Source: DASQFI01 sp050264575 (GTDB lineage: Bacteria; Acidobacteriota; Vicinamibacteria; Vicinamibacterales; SCN-69-37). From it: DNA of 7,763 nt. The notes under the pieces are model-generated. The model ran no database searches. It worked only from the letters and a program-made list of their open reading frames with translations, and was not told the origin of the DNA. The stretch is taken from NCBI GenBank assembly GCA_050264575.1, contig JBLNGH010000236.1, positions 1 through 7,763 of the forward strand. Reading direction: 5' to 3'. Both the position numbers and the translations under genes were made by a program. Shown here piece by piece: positions 1 through 6,067 of this stretch (positions are counted from its first letter, which is position 1; each line of letters opens with the position of its first letter).

Positions 1-1
1 G

Positions 2-121
2 GGCGGCACCATCGCCGTCGAGAGCCGCGTCAACTCGGGAACGACCGTCCGGATGGATCTGCCGGACACGACCTCCGAGGTGAGACTGCATATGGCTGGT
101 CAGGAAAGCGAACGAGCGTGA
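2..121 (+). CDS. Sensor histidine kinase, C-terminal end only (partial)
   Basis: Only the last 39 codons and the TGA stop are in the window; the gene enters from the left edge. The first residues read GGTIAVESRVNSGTTVRMDLP, the G2-box and final beta strand typical of the HATPase_c ATP-binding domain of two-component histidine kinases. About 18 less conserved residues follow. Its stop overlaps the GTG start of the response regulator (GTGA, 118-121), the usual coupled arrangement for cognate kinase and regulator genes. The sensing domain is outside the window, so its signal is unknown. The family call rests on a short segment, but the overlapping NtrC-type regulator supports it strongly. Confidence 0.85.
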   Translation, partial: GGTIAVESRVNSGTTVRMDLPDTTSEVRLHMAGQESERA

Positions 122-1491
122 CGCGCGGCTCCATCCTCCTCGTCGATGACGAACCCAAGATCCGGCAGGCGCTGACGAAGGCGCTCCGCGACGAGGGCCA
201 CGACGTCACCGCGACAGGAAGTCCGCGCGAAGCGCTGCGGTTCGTCGGCGAGCGTCCGTACGATCTGCTGATCGCCGACAACCTGATGCCCGAGCTGACC
301 GGGCTGGAGCTCATCCGCGAAATCGTGAACGTCGCCGGCGCCGGCGATCGGCCGCAGATTCTGATGATGACGGCGCACGCGACGGTCGAGAGCGCGATCG
401 AAGCCATGAAGCTCGGCGCGCTCGACTACCTGCAGAAGCCGTTCGAGATCGACGAGTTCCTCGTCGTCGTCGATCGCGCCATCGCGCACGGCCGCCTGCG
501 CACTCACCGGGACTACCTCATCACCGAGCGCGACGAGCAGTTCGACCACTACGGCATCATCGGCCGGAGCCGCGCCATCCAGGAGATGGTGCGGACGGCG
601 AAGCTCGTGGCGCAGTCGCGCAGCACGGTGCTGATCACCGGAGAGACCGGCACGGGCAAGGAACTGGTGGCGCGCGCGATTCACGACTGGAGCGCGCAGC
701 GCGAGATGCCGCTCGTCCGGGTCAACTGCGCGGCGCTGCCGGAAACGCTCATCGAGTCGGAGCTCTTCGGGCACGTCCGGGGCGCGTTCACCGGCGCGGT
801 GACGAACAAGAAAGGCCGGTTTGCGCTCGCCGACGGCGGGACCATCTTCCTGGACGAGATCGGCGTCATCGCGCCGAACGTGCAGGCGAAGCTCCTGCGC
901 GTCCTGCAGGAAAGGGAGTTCGAGCCGCTCGGGTCCGAGCGGACGCTGACGGTTGACGTGCGGGTCATCGCGGCGACCAACCGCGACCTGCGTCAGCTCG
1001 CCGGCGAAGGACGATTCCACGAGGATCTCTATTACCGGTTGAACGTCATCCCGATCGCGCTGCCGCCGTTGCGCGATCGGCGCGAGGACATTCCGCTCCT
1101 GGTCGAGCATTTCGTGCGGCGTCACGCGAGCCGCGCGGGCAAGCGGATCGACGGCATTGCGCCGGAGGCGATGGCGCTGCTCGCCGAGTCGGGCTGGCCC
1201 GGGAACGTCCGCGAGCTCGAGAACACGGTCGAGCGCGCCGTGGTGCTCGCGCCCGAACCCGTGATCCGGCCGCGCGACGTCGTCCTCGTCGGCGCGCTGG
1301 CGACCTCGCAGCCGGGTCTGCCGTCGCTCAATCTGAAACAGAACCTCGAGTGGACCGAACGCGAGACGGTCAGGCGGGCGCTCGACGCCGCGCGCGGCGT
1401 GAAAAAGGACGCCGCGGAATCGATGGGGATCAGCCAGCGGGCGCTGAGCTACTACCTCTCCAAGCACCGACTGGACGATCCCGAGGGGTGA
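118..1491 (+). CDS. NtrC-family sigma54-dependent response regulator
   Basis: Complete 457-residue, three-domain regulator, the usual length for the family. The receiver domain (about 5-120) has the acidic pair D10-D11, phosphoacceptor D54, T85 and K107. The central AAA+ domain (about 145-380) has Walker A GETGTGKE at 175-182, the sigma54-contacting GAFTGA loop at 222-227, Walker B TIFLDE at 242-247, sensor AATNRD at 285-290, the R-rich LRDRRED stretch near 318-324 and GNVREL at 362-367. The C-terminal Fis-type helix-turn-helix lies at about 415-452. All motifs needed for ATP-driven opening of sigma54 promoters are intact. The GTG start at 118 is supported by AGGAAAG at 102-108 and by the 4-base overlap with the kinase stop. 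Tandem dyads and a sigma54 promoter lie immediately downstream, so its likely target is next door. The specific regulon cannot be named from sequence. Confidence 0.95.
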   Translation: MTRGSILLVDDEPKIRQALTKALRDEGHDVTATGSPREALRFVGERPYDLLIADNLMPELTGLELIREIVNVAGAGDRPQILMMTAHATVESAIEAMKLGALDYLQKPFEIDEFLVVVDRAIAHGRLRTHRDYLITERDEQFDHYGIIGRSRAIQEMVRTAKLVAQSRSTVLITGETGTGKELVARAIHDWSAQREMPLVRVNCAALPETLIESELFGHVRGAFTGAVTNKKGRFALADGGTIFLDEIGVIAPNVQAKLLRVLQEREFEPLGSERTLTVDVRVIAATNRDLRQLAGEGRFHEDLYYRLNVIPIALPPLRDRREDIPLLVEHFVRRHASRAGKRIDGIAPEAMALLAESGWPGNVRELENTVERAVVLAPEPVIRPRDVVLVGALATSQPGLPSLNLKQNLEWTERETVRRALDAARGVKKDAAESMGISQRALSYYLSKHRLDDPEG

Positions 1492-1497
1492 AAGACT

Positions 1498-1533
1498 CTT
1501 ACGTCGCCCGTAATCGCTTACGTCGGCCGTAAG
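1498..1533 (+). promoter_or_regulatory. Tandem dyad sites, probable enhancer of the NtrC-type regulator
   Basis: Two near-identical 17-base sites, CTTACGTCGCCCGTAAT (1498-1514) and CTTACGTCGGCCGTAAG (1517-1533), lie 19 bases apart start to start. Each has the inverted arms TTACG and CGTAA separated by 5 bases. Fis-type NtrC-family regulators bind dyads of about this size, usually in pairs 80-150 bases upstream of a sigma54 start. Here the centres are about 104 and 85 bases upstream of the predicted start at 1610. That the neighbouring regulator binds them is inferred. Confidence 0.6.
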
Positions 1534-1583
1534 AAAACACGGGTGACGAACTGCGCTCACCGGGCCGCTTCCTCAGACCAGCG

Positions 1584-1599
1584 CGGCACCGTCCTTGCT
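1584..1599 (+). promoter_or_regulatory. Sigma54 (-24/-12) promoter
   Basis: The sequence CGGCACCGTCCTTGCT matches the sigma54 consensus TGGCACG-N4-TTGCW in both key elements. GG is at 1585-1586 and GC at 1597-1598, with exactly the required 10 bases between them; GGCAC and TTGCT are perfect. Mismatches are C for T before GG and C for G after GGCAC. The -12 position at 1598 predicts transcription from about 1610. The dyads upstream and the structured RNA that begins right at the predicted start strengthen the call. Confidence 0.68.
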
Positions 1600-1609
1600 C
1601 TTGGAGGCG

Positions 1610-1757
1610 GCAAGCTCCGAAGGGGGCGAGGTGGTGCGGCGTGTCGGGCTGATTGGGGGACCGACGGTGCCTCGGTATCGGTGCCTTTCCGGGGACGCTG
1701 GAACGATCACTCGCGCGCGGCCTCCCGTACCTCGCTCCCTTCGGAGCTGATTTTTTT
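1610..1757 (+). ncRNA. Putative sigma54-dependent structured small RNA
   Basis: Predicted transcript of about 148 nt from the sigma54 start to the end of a T7 tract. Bases 1613-1632 (AGCTCCGAAGGGGGCGAGGT) pair with 1729-1748 over 20 consecutive positions. The only non-Watson-Crick pair is G1625 with T1736, a G-U wobble in plus-strand RNA but a C-A mismatch on the other strand, which favours plus-strand transcription. The interior can form ACCGA/TCGGT (1660-1664 with 1672-1676) and TTCC/GGAA (1687-1690 with 1700-1703), and holds a CGGTGCCT direct repeat. No coding sense was seen. I recognise no Rfam family: it lacks RNase P, SRP and tmRNA hallmarks. A 6S-like closing stem is conceivable, but a sigma54 promoter would be unusual for 6S RNA. 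The order kinase, regulator, RNA resembles CbrAB-CrcZ and Pxr systems. Alternatively it is a terminated leader of the cupredoxin gene. Confidence 0.55.
1729..1757 (+). terminator. Intrinsic terminator at the 3' end of the putative RNA
   Basis: A local hairpin GCTCC (1734-1738), loop CTTC, GGAGC (1743-1747) is followed by TGA and seven T residues (1751-1757). The same 3' arm (1729-1748) can instead pair with 1613-1632 in the long 20-bp stem, so the two folds are mutually exclusive. Either puts a stable helix directly before the T tract. Confidence 0.65.
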
Positions 1758-1812
1758 CTGCCTCCCGGGTACGAACCCGTCCTGACCCGATTACGCGTGC
1801 AGTGCCGGTAAA

Positions 1813-2211
1813 ATGAACTCGATGTCGCCGGCGCGTCTCTGCGCGCGTGCCTTTCAAATCGCCATGTTTGCCGCCGCCGCGGCGTGCGGCAGCAGCACCC
1901 CGTCGGCTCCCAGCGGGCCTCCGGTCAATACGAACAGCATCACCATCACGGCGGCGGGCGCCAATCCCAGGAATATCCAGGTGGCGCTCGGGTCGCGGGT
2001 GCTGTTCATCAACAACGACACGCGGCCGCACTGGATGGCTTCCGATCCGCACCCTGAACACACCGACTGTCCCGAATTCGATCAGGTCGGTACGCTGCTG
2101 CCCAACCAGAGTCGCGAAACCGGCAACCTCGTCACGCCTCGCACGTGCGGGTTCCACGACCACGACAGCCCCACGTCAACTGCGCTTCAGGGACAGGTCA
2201 CGATCCGCTGA
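1813..2211 (+). CDS. Lipoprotein cupredoxin-fold protein
   Basis: 132-residue predicted exported lipoprotein. A hydrophobic N-terminus ends in AAAAAC-G with lipobox cysteine C25; a Ser/Pro-rich linker (26-40) and a single plastocyanin-like beta domain (about 42-131) follow. Candidate type 1 copper ligands are H73, C112 and H115; H117 is an alternative. Alignment of the LQGQVTI end with the plastocyanin MVGKVTV end puts L125 at the axial methionine position. Extra conserved-looking H80, H83 and C86 lie in the DPHPEHTDCPE segment; C86 may form a disulfide or take part in metal binding. The likely role is periplasmic or outer-membrane-anchored electron transfer or copper handling; the partner is unknown. 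ATG at 1813 has no clear Shine-Dalgarno; ATG at 1822 is an alternative, and TAAAAT at 1809-1814 could be a -10 box for a near-leaderless transcript. The 3' end overlaps the convergent symporter gene. Confidence 0.85.
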   Translation: MNSMSPARLCARAFQIAMFAAAAACGSSTPSAPSGPPVNTNSITITAAGANPRNIQVALGSRVLFINNDTRPHWMASDPHPEHTDCPEFDQVGTLLPNQSRETGNLVTPRTCGFHDHDSPTSTALQGQVTIR

Positions 2212-3957
2212 CAACTGCCGCCAGAGCGCGGTCCCGCTCGCGATCGCCAGAACAGCCGACACGATCGCCGCCACGCGGTGGCCCATCAGAAAATGTCCGA
2301 GCCCGAACAGCGCGCTGTAGACCAGCACGCATCCGGTGATCGTGCCGAGGAAGGCGCGGGTCATGTTGTCCGCCGGGGGAAGATTGCCCGACTCGCGGCG
2401 GATCTCGCGCCAGCCTGGACCGGCAGGCCGCACGCGCCGGTAGAACGCATTCAGGACCTCCCGATCCGTTGGACGAGTCGCGAATGTGACCGTCAGCCAG
2501 ACCGCCGTCGTGACGGCAATCGTCAGGACAAGCGACACATGCTCGGGCAGCGCCGCGCCCCGTCGTGCCGCGACGAGGAGGACGACGGCGAGCGCAAAGG
2601 AGCTTGCCATCGCGGCAATCTCGCTCCAGGCGTTGATGCGCCACCAGAACCAGCGCAACAGGTACAGCAGGCCCGTGCCGGCGCCGATCGAGAGCAGCAG
2701 ATTGAAGCTTTCGCGCGCCGATTCGAGCACGAGCGTGAACAGCGCGGCGGCGGCCATCAGCAGTCCCGTCACGACGCGGCCGGCCATGACGTAGTGGCGC
2801 TCCGCTTCTCCGGGGCGGATGAACCGGCGATACAGGTCGTGGACGAGATACGAGGTTCCCCAGTTGAGGTGGGTCGACATCGTCGACACGTACGCCGCGA
2901 GGAGACCGGCGACCATCAACCCGAGCAGCCCGGCCGGCAGAAATGTCAGCATCGCCGGATACGCCATGTCGTGGCCCAGCAGCTTGGGATCGACGTGCGG
3001 CAGGGCGCGCTGGATGTCGCTCAACTTGGGAAAGACGAGCATCGACGACAGGGCGACGATGATCCACGGCCACGGCCGCATTGCGTAGTGCGCAACGTTG
3101 AAGAGCAGCGTGCCCAGCCACGCGTCGCGTTCGGTCCGCGCCGCGAGAATGCGCTGCGCGATGTAGCTGCCGCCGCCGGGCTCGGCGCCCGGGTACCACG
3201 TCGACCACCACTGGACGGTGAGCGGCACGATGAAAATCGCCATCGCCGTCGTCCAGTCGTTCCAGTCCGGGAGCAGGCCCAGCACGCGCGGATCCGTCTG
3301 CTCGATCAACCGCGAGAGGCCGCCGACCTGGGGACGCCGGACCGCGTAGACGGCCGCCGCGATCGACCCGGTCATGGCGATGCCGAACTGGATGAAGTCG
3401 GTGACGAGCACGCCCCACAGCCCGGAGGTCGCGGCAAACAGGACGTTCAGCACGCTGCAGATGAGGAGCGTGTTTCCCATCGGCCAACCGAGCAGCACGT
3501 TCGCAATCTTGGCGGCGGCCAGATTGACGGTCGCCATGATCGCGATGTTGAAGAACGCGCCGAGGTACACCGCGCGAAATCCGCGCACCCACGACGCGGC
3601 ACGGCCGGAGTAGCGCAATTCGTAGAACTCGAGATCGGTGAGGACGCCGAGACGGCGCCAGAGCCGCGCGTAGAAGAAGACCGTCGTCATCCCAGTGAGG
3701 AGAAACGCCCACCAGACCCAGTTGGCTGCGATCCCACCCTCGCGGACGAGGTTCGTGACGAGATTCGGCGTATCGGTGCTGAAGGTCGTCGCCACCATGG
3801 AGGTGCCGATCAACCACCACGGCGCGGCGCGCCCGGACGTGAAGAACTCCGCAGTGTTGGAGCCGGCCCGCCGCGCGAGCAACAGCGCCGGCACGAAGGA
3901 GACGGCAATCGACGCGAGCACGATGGCCCAGTCGAGGGCCGTCAGATGGGTCGTCAA
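2176..3957 (-). CDS. Sodium:solute symporter (SSS family)
   Basis: 593-residue inner-membrane transporter of the SSS/LeuT-fold family. Many hydrophobic helices are visible, from about residues 8-28 through a last one at about 562-580. The first core helix region reads SMVATTFSTDTPN (53-65), a sodium- and substrate-site pattern seen in PutP-like symporters. AAYVSTMSTHLNWG (354-367) matches PutP MSTADSQL, giving S358 and T359 as probable Na2-site residues. The C-terminal PTDREVLNAFYRRVRP block (496-511) is typical of this subfamily. The TTG start at 3957 is preferred: GAGAG (3966-3970) sits 8 bases upstream and overlaps the upstream dehydrogenase stop, leaving an 11-base gap. The ATG at 4044 would run 76 bases into that gene and add a non-hydrophobic arginine-rich tail. 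The substrate is not determinable; catabolic neighbours suggest an organic acid or amino-acid-like compound. The 3' end overlaps the cupredoxin gene by 36 bases. Confidence 0.92.
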   Translation of the reverse strand: MTTHLTALDWAIVLASIAVSFVPALLLARRAGSNTAEFFTSGRAAPWWLIGTSMVATTFSTDTPNLVTNLVREGGIAANWVWWAFLLTGMTTVFFYARLWRRLGVLTDLEFYELRYSGRAASWVRGFRAVYLGAFFNIAIMATVNLAAAKIANVLLGWPMGNTLLICSVLNVLFAATSGLWGVLVTDFIQFGIAMTGSIAAAVYAVRRPQVGGLSRLIEQTDPRVLGLLPDWNDWTTAMAIFIVPLTVQWWSTWYPGAEPGGGSYIAQRILAARTERDAWLGTLLFNVAHYAMRPWPWIIVALSSMLVFPKLSDIQRALPHVDPKLLGHDMAYPAMLTFLPAGLLGLMVAGLLAAYVSTMSTHLNWGTSYLVHDLYRRFIRPGEAERHYVMAGRVVTGLLMAAAALFTLVLESARESFNLLLSIGAGTGLLYLLRWFWWRINAWSEIAAMASSFALAVVLLVAARRGAALPEHVSLVLTIAVTTAVWLTVTFATRPTDREVLNAFYRRVRPAGPGWREIRRESGNLPPADNMTRAFLGTITGCVLVYSALFGLGHFLMGHRVAAIVSAVLAIASGTALWRQLSADRDLSLKRS

Positions 3958-3965
3958 GACATCAT

Positions 3966-3970
3966 CTCTC
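3966..3970 (-). promoter_or_regulatory. Ribosome binding site deciding the symporter TTG start
   Basis: GAGAG on the minus strand lies 8 bases before TTG 3957 and overlaps the stop (3969-3971) of the preceding dehydrogenase. This suggests translational coupling and supports the short form of the symporter. Confidence 0.55.
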
Positions 3971-4817
3971 AGTACTCGTACACGCCTTTCCCCACTTTCT
4001 TGCCGAGCCGTCCGGCTTTGACGTACTGCGCGAGCAGCGGGCACGGACGGTATTTCTCGCCGAGCGTGCGGTGCAGGTACTCGAGGATGCTCAGCCGCGT
4101 GTCGAGGCCGACCAGATCGACCAGCTCGAACGGGCCCATCGGATGGTTCAGGCCGAGCTTCAACGCCTTGTCGATGTCGCGCGCGGAGGCGACTCCTTCC
4201 ATCAGCATGTAGAACGCTTCGTTGCCGATCGAGGCGTTGACGCGCGTCGTGATGAATCCCGGCGCCTCGCGGACGTGCACGGTCTCCTTGCCCATCGACG
4301 TCGCGACCCGGTCGATTGTCTCGAGCGTCTCGTCGCTCGATTCCAGCGCGCGGACAATCTCGACGAGCTTCATCTTGTGGACCGGATTGAAAAAGTGCAT
4401 GCCGGCGACGCGCGCCGGGTTCGCGAGCGCGCCGGCCAGCTCCGTGATGCTGAGCGCGGATGTGTTGGTCGCCACGACGGCGTGCCGCGGCGCGTGCCGA
4501 TCGATCTCGGCGAAGAGGCCGAGCTTCAGGTCGATCCGTTCAGGCGCCGCCTCGATGACGAAGTCGGATCCGTCGAGCGCCTGACCGACTTCGGTCGTCA
4601 TGGTCAGCCGTCGCAGTCCGGCGTCCGCGTCGTTCGCGCCGATCTTTCCGCGATCGACCCCGGCCTTGAAGATGCCCGCAACCGTGTCTCGGGCGCGCTC
4701 GAGCTGAGCAGCCGACACGTCATAGAGGCGCGTCGCGAATCCGGACGCCGCGGCGGCATGGGCGATGCCGTGCCCCATGGTTCCGGCGCCCAGAACGGTC
4801 ACGGTCCGTACATCCAT
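3969..4817 (-). CDS. 3-hydroxybutyryl-CoA dehydrogenase (3-hydroxyacyl-CoA dehydrogenase family)
   Basis: 282 residues, normal for the single-function enzyme that oxidises (S)-3-hydroxyacyl-CoA to 3-oxoacyl-CoA with NAD+, or runs in reverse. The Rossmann motif GAGTMG is at 10-15. NTS at 118-120 supplies S120. HFFNPV at 141-146 supplies catalytic H141, with E153 as its partner; their spacing matches human HADH S137/H158/E170. The C-terminal half has PGFI (186-189), NHPMGPFELVDLVGLD (224-239) and the final GKKVGKGVYEY. T191 takes the place of the Asn in the usual PGFIVNR (human N208), a variant I associate with a Bacillus and acidobacterial subfamily. Start ATG 4817 (MDVRTVTVLGAG) is chosen because the nucleotide fold begins there; the in-frame upstream extension to 5048 is low-complexity and overlaps the preceding gene. 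AGAGGG (4830-4835) is a possible RBS with long spacing (12 bases). It is 16 bases after the PLP enzyme gene. Confidence 0.93.
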   Translation of the reverse strand: MDVRTVTVLGAGTMGHGIAHAAAASGFATRLYDVSAAQLERARDTVAGIFKAGVDRGKIGANDADAGLRRLTMTTEVGQALDGSDFVIEAAPERIDLKLGLFAEIDRHAPRHAVVATNTSALSITELAGALANPARVAGMHFFNPVHKMKLVEIVRALESSDETLETIDRVATSMGKETVHVREAPGFITTRVNASIGNEAFYMLMEGVASARDIDKALKLGLNHPMGPFELVDLVGLDTRLSILEYLHRTLGEKYRPCPLLAQYVKAGRLGKKVGKGVYEY

Positions 4818-4833
4818 CGCGGTCCGAGACCCT

Positions 4834-6000
4834 CTATCGCCGGGCCTGCACGTTCGAGTGTGCCGTGATCTCGTCGAGCGCGGATACGGCGGCGTCGATG
4901 TCCGCTTCGCTCGAGTAAAAGTGCGGCGCCAGTCGAATGCCTGCGCCCGGCCGGTAGTCGACGAGGATCTGGCGCCGCAGCAGCTCGTCGGTCGCTCGAT
5001 CGGCCTGAGGCACGTCGATGACGACGCTGCCGCCGCGCTCGGCGTCACGGTCGGGCGTGTTCAGCCGCCAGCCGCGATCACGCGCCGCGTCCATCAGCCG
5101 GCGTGTCAGGGCCAGCGACTTCTCGCGGATCGCCGGCACACCGATCTCCGCGACGATTTCGTACCCCGCACGCGCAGCGGCGAGCGCAGGCACATTGGGC
5201 GTCCCGCTCTGGAATCGCTCGATCCCTTCCGCGTAGCGGATCGGCCCGGTCTCGAAGCCGAAGGGCGCGACGTGCCCTGCCCAACCCACCACGGACGGGC
5301 GAAGACGGTTGATGAGGTCCGGCCGCACGTACAAGTACCCGGCGCCGGGCCCGCCACAGAGATATTTGACCGATCCGCCGACCGCGAAATCCACGCCGAG
5401 CTCGGTCAGATTCATGGGTACCGTCCCGACCGCCTGGTACACGTCGAGAACGACATGCGCGCCGACGCGGTGAGCCTGCTCGACGACCGGCCGCACGTCC
5501 TGCAGACAGGCGCTGCGGAAGAGCACGAGCGACAGCGGCACGAGCATCGTCCGATCGTCGATCGATTCGATCAGCCGATCGAGCGGCGCGCGCACCGTCG
5601 AATCGGATTTGACGTAGACGATCTCGGCGCCGTACCGGCGAAATCCCTCGAACAGATAGTGATTGGTCGGAAAATCGAGATCCTGGAGGACGATCTTTTT
5701 GCGCGGACCGTCGAAGCTGAAGCACGATCCGACGATCGACTGCGCGACCGTCGCATTCTGGTGCATGGTAATCGTGTCGCGCGGCACGCCGAGGATCGGC
5801 GCCAGCAGATTGCCGGTCTCGCGCCCGATCTCCCACCAGCCCTCGTACCAGGCGCGGACGCCGCGCTCATCCCATTGATCGGCGAATGCCTGCAGATGCG
5901 CCCGCGCACGCGTGGGCATCGCGCCGAGCGAGTGGCTCACGAGATACGTACAGGTCTCGACGATCGGGAATTCGGTACGCCACTTGAGAAGGGGATCCAT
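4834..6000 (-). CDS. Kynureninase-like PLP-dependent enzyme (aminotransferase class V fold)
   Basis: 388-residue cytosolic fold-type I PLP enzyme. D186 in VVLDVYQAVGTVP pairs with the pyridine nitrogen. K212 in GGSVKYLCGGPG is the Schiff-base lysine. SGTPNVPAL (265-273) and R355 in GIRLAPHFY (carboxylate binding) complete the site. N-terminal SHSLGAMP (22-29), FPTNHYLFEGF (110-120) and GPGAGYLYV followed by GWAGH resemble kynureninase more than cysteine desulfurase. If it is a true kynureninase it would cleave kynurenine to anthranilate and alanine; it could also be another class V lyase or aminotransferase. It is somewhat shorter than typical kynureninases (over 400 residues). Start ATG 6000 (MDPLLKWRTEFP) is preferred; the extension to 6084 is translated repeat sequence and would run into the aldehyde dehydrogenase gene. 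No clear Shine-Dalgarno precedes ATG 6000. Confidence 0.88.
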   Translation of the reverse strand: MDPLLKWRTEFPIVETCTYLVSHSLGAMPTRARAHLQAFADQWDERGVRAWYEGWWEIGRETGNLLAPILGVPRDTITMHQNATVAQSIVGSCFSFDGPRKKIVLQDLDFPTNHYLFEGFRRYGAEIVYVKSDSTVRAPLDRLIESIDDRTMLVPLSLVLFRSACLQDVRPVVEQAHRVGAHVVLDVYQAVGTVPMNLTELGVDFAVGGSVKYLCGGPGAGYLYVRPDLINRLRPSVVGWAGHVAPFGFETGPIRYAEGIERFQSGTPNVPALAAARAGYEIVAEIGVPAIREKSLALTRRLMDAARDRGWRLNTPDRDAERGGSVVIDVPQADRATDELLRRQILVDYRPGAGIRLAPHFYSSEADIDAAVSALDEITAHSNVQARR

Positions 6001-6019
6001 CGGCGTGGGAAGTCTAACA

Positions 6020-6067
6020 AAGGCACAAGGCAGAAGGCACAAGTGTCTGCCTTGCGCCTTCTGCCTT
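6020..6067 (-). repeat. Inverted-repeat hairpin of AAGGC-rich repeats between two operon genes
   Basis: The 65-base gap between the aldehyde dehydrogenase and the PLP enzyme is almost entirely AAGGC-type repeats. Two overlapping folds exist. Bases 6020-6034 pair with 6046-6060 (15 pairs, loop 11); the single exception is an A-C mismatch in plus-strand RNA that becomes a G-U wobble in the minus-strand mRNA. Alternatively 6027-6038 pair perfectly with 6056-6067 (12 pairs), reaching into the dehydrogenase stop codon. No T tract follows in the direction of transcription, so it is not an obvious intrinsic terminator; an mRNA stability or processing element, or a dispersed genomic repeat, is more likely. 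Confidence 0.7.

Noticed and set aside
100..1560. Long minus-strand open frame opposite the response regulator
   Set aside because: It is antisense to a gene with complete, correctly ordered motifs. Its translation is rich in Arg, Asp and Ala with no recognisable domain, as expected of GC-rich shadow frames.
1542..1561. GGTGA/TCACC inverted repeat as terminator of the regulator gene
   Set aside because: Only 5 bp with a 10-base loop and no T tract; not supported as an intrinsic terminator.
1766..1779. CGGGT-ACGA-ACCCG small hairpin before the cupredoxin
   Set aside because: Five base pairs in GC-rich DNA with no T tract or known site; likely chance.
1573..2163. Minus-strand frame across the regulatory region and cupredoxin
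   Set aside because: Spans the terminator and lipoprotein gene, has no family features, and conflicts with the stronger plus-strand signals.
2278..4212. 644-codon plus-strand open frame
   Set aside because: Antisense to the symporter and part of the dehydrogenase; charged low-complexity translation without domain features.
4818..5048. 77-residue N-terminal extension of the hydroxyacyl-CoA dehydrogenase
   Set aside because: Low-complexity, overlaps the PLP enzyme gene, and the Rossmann fold begins right after ATG 4817.
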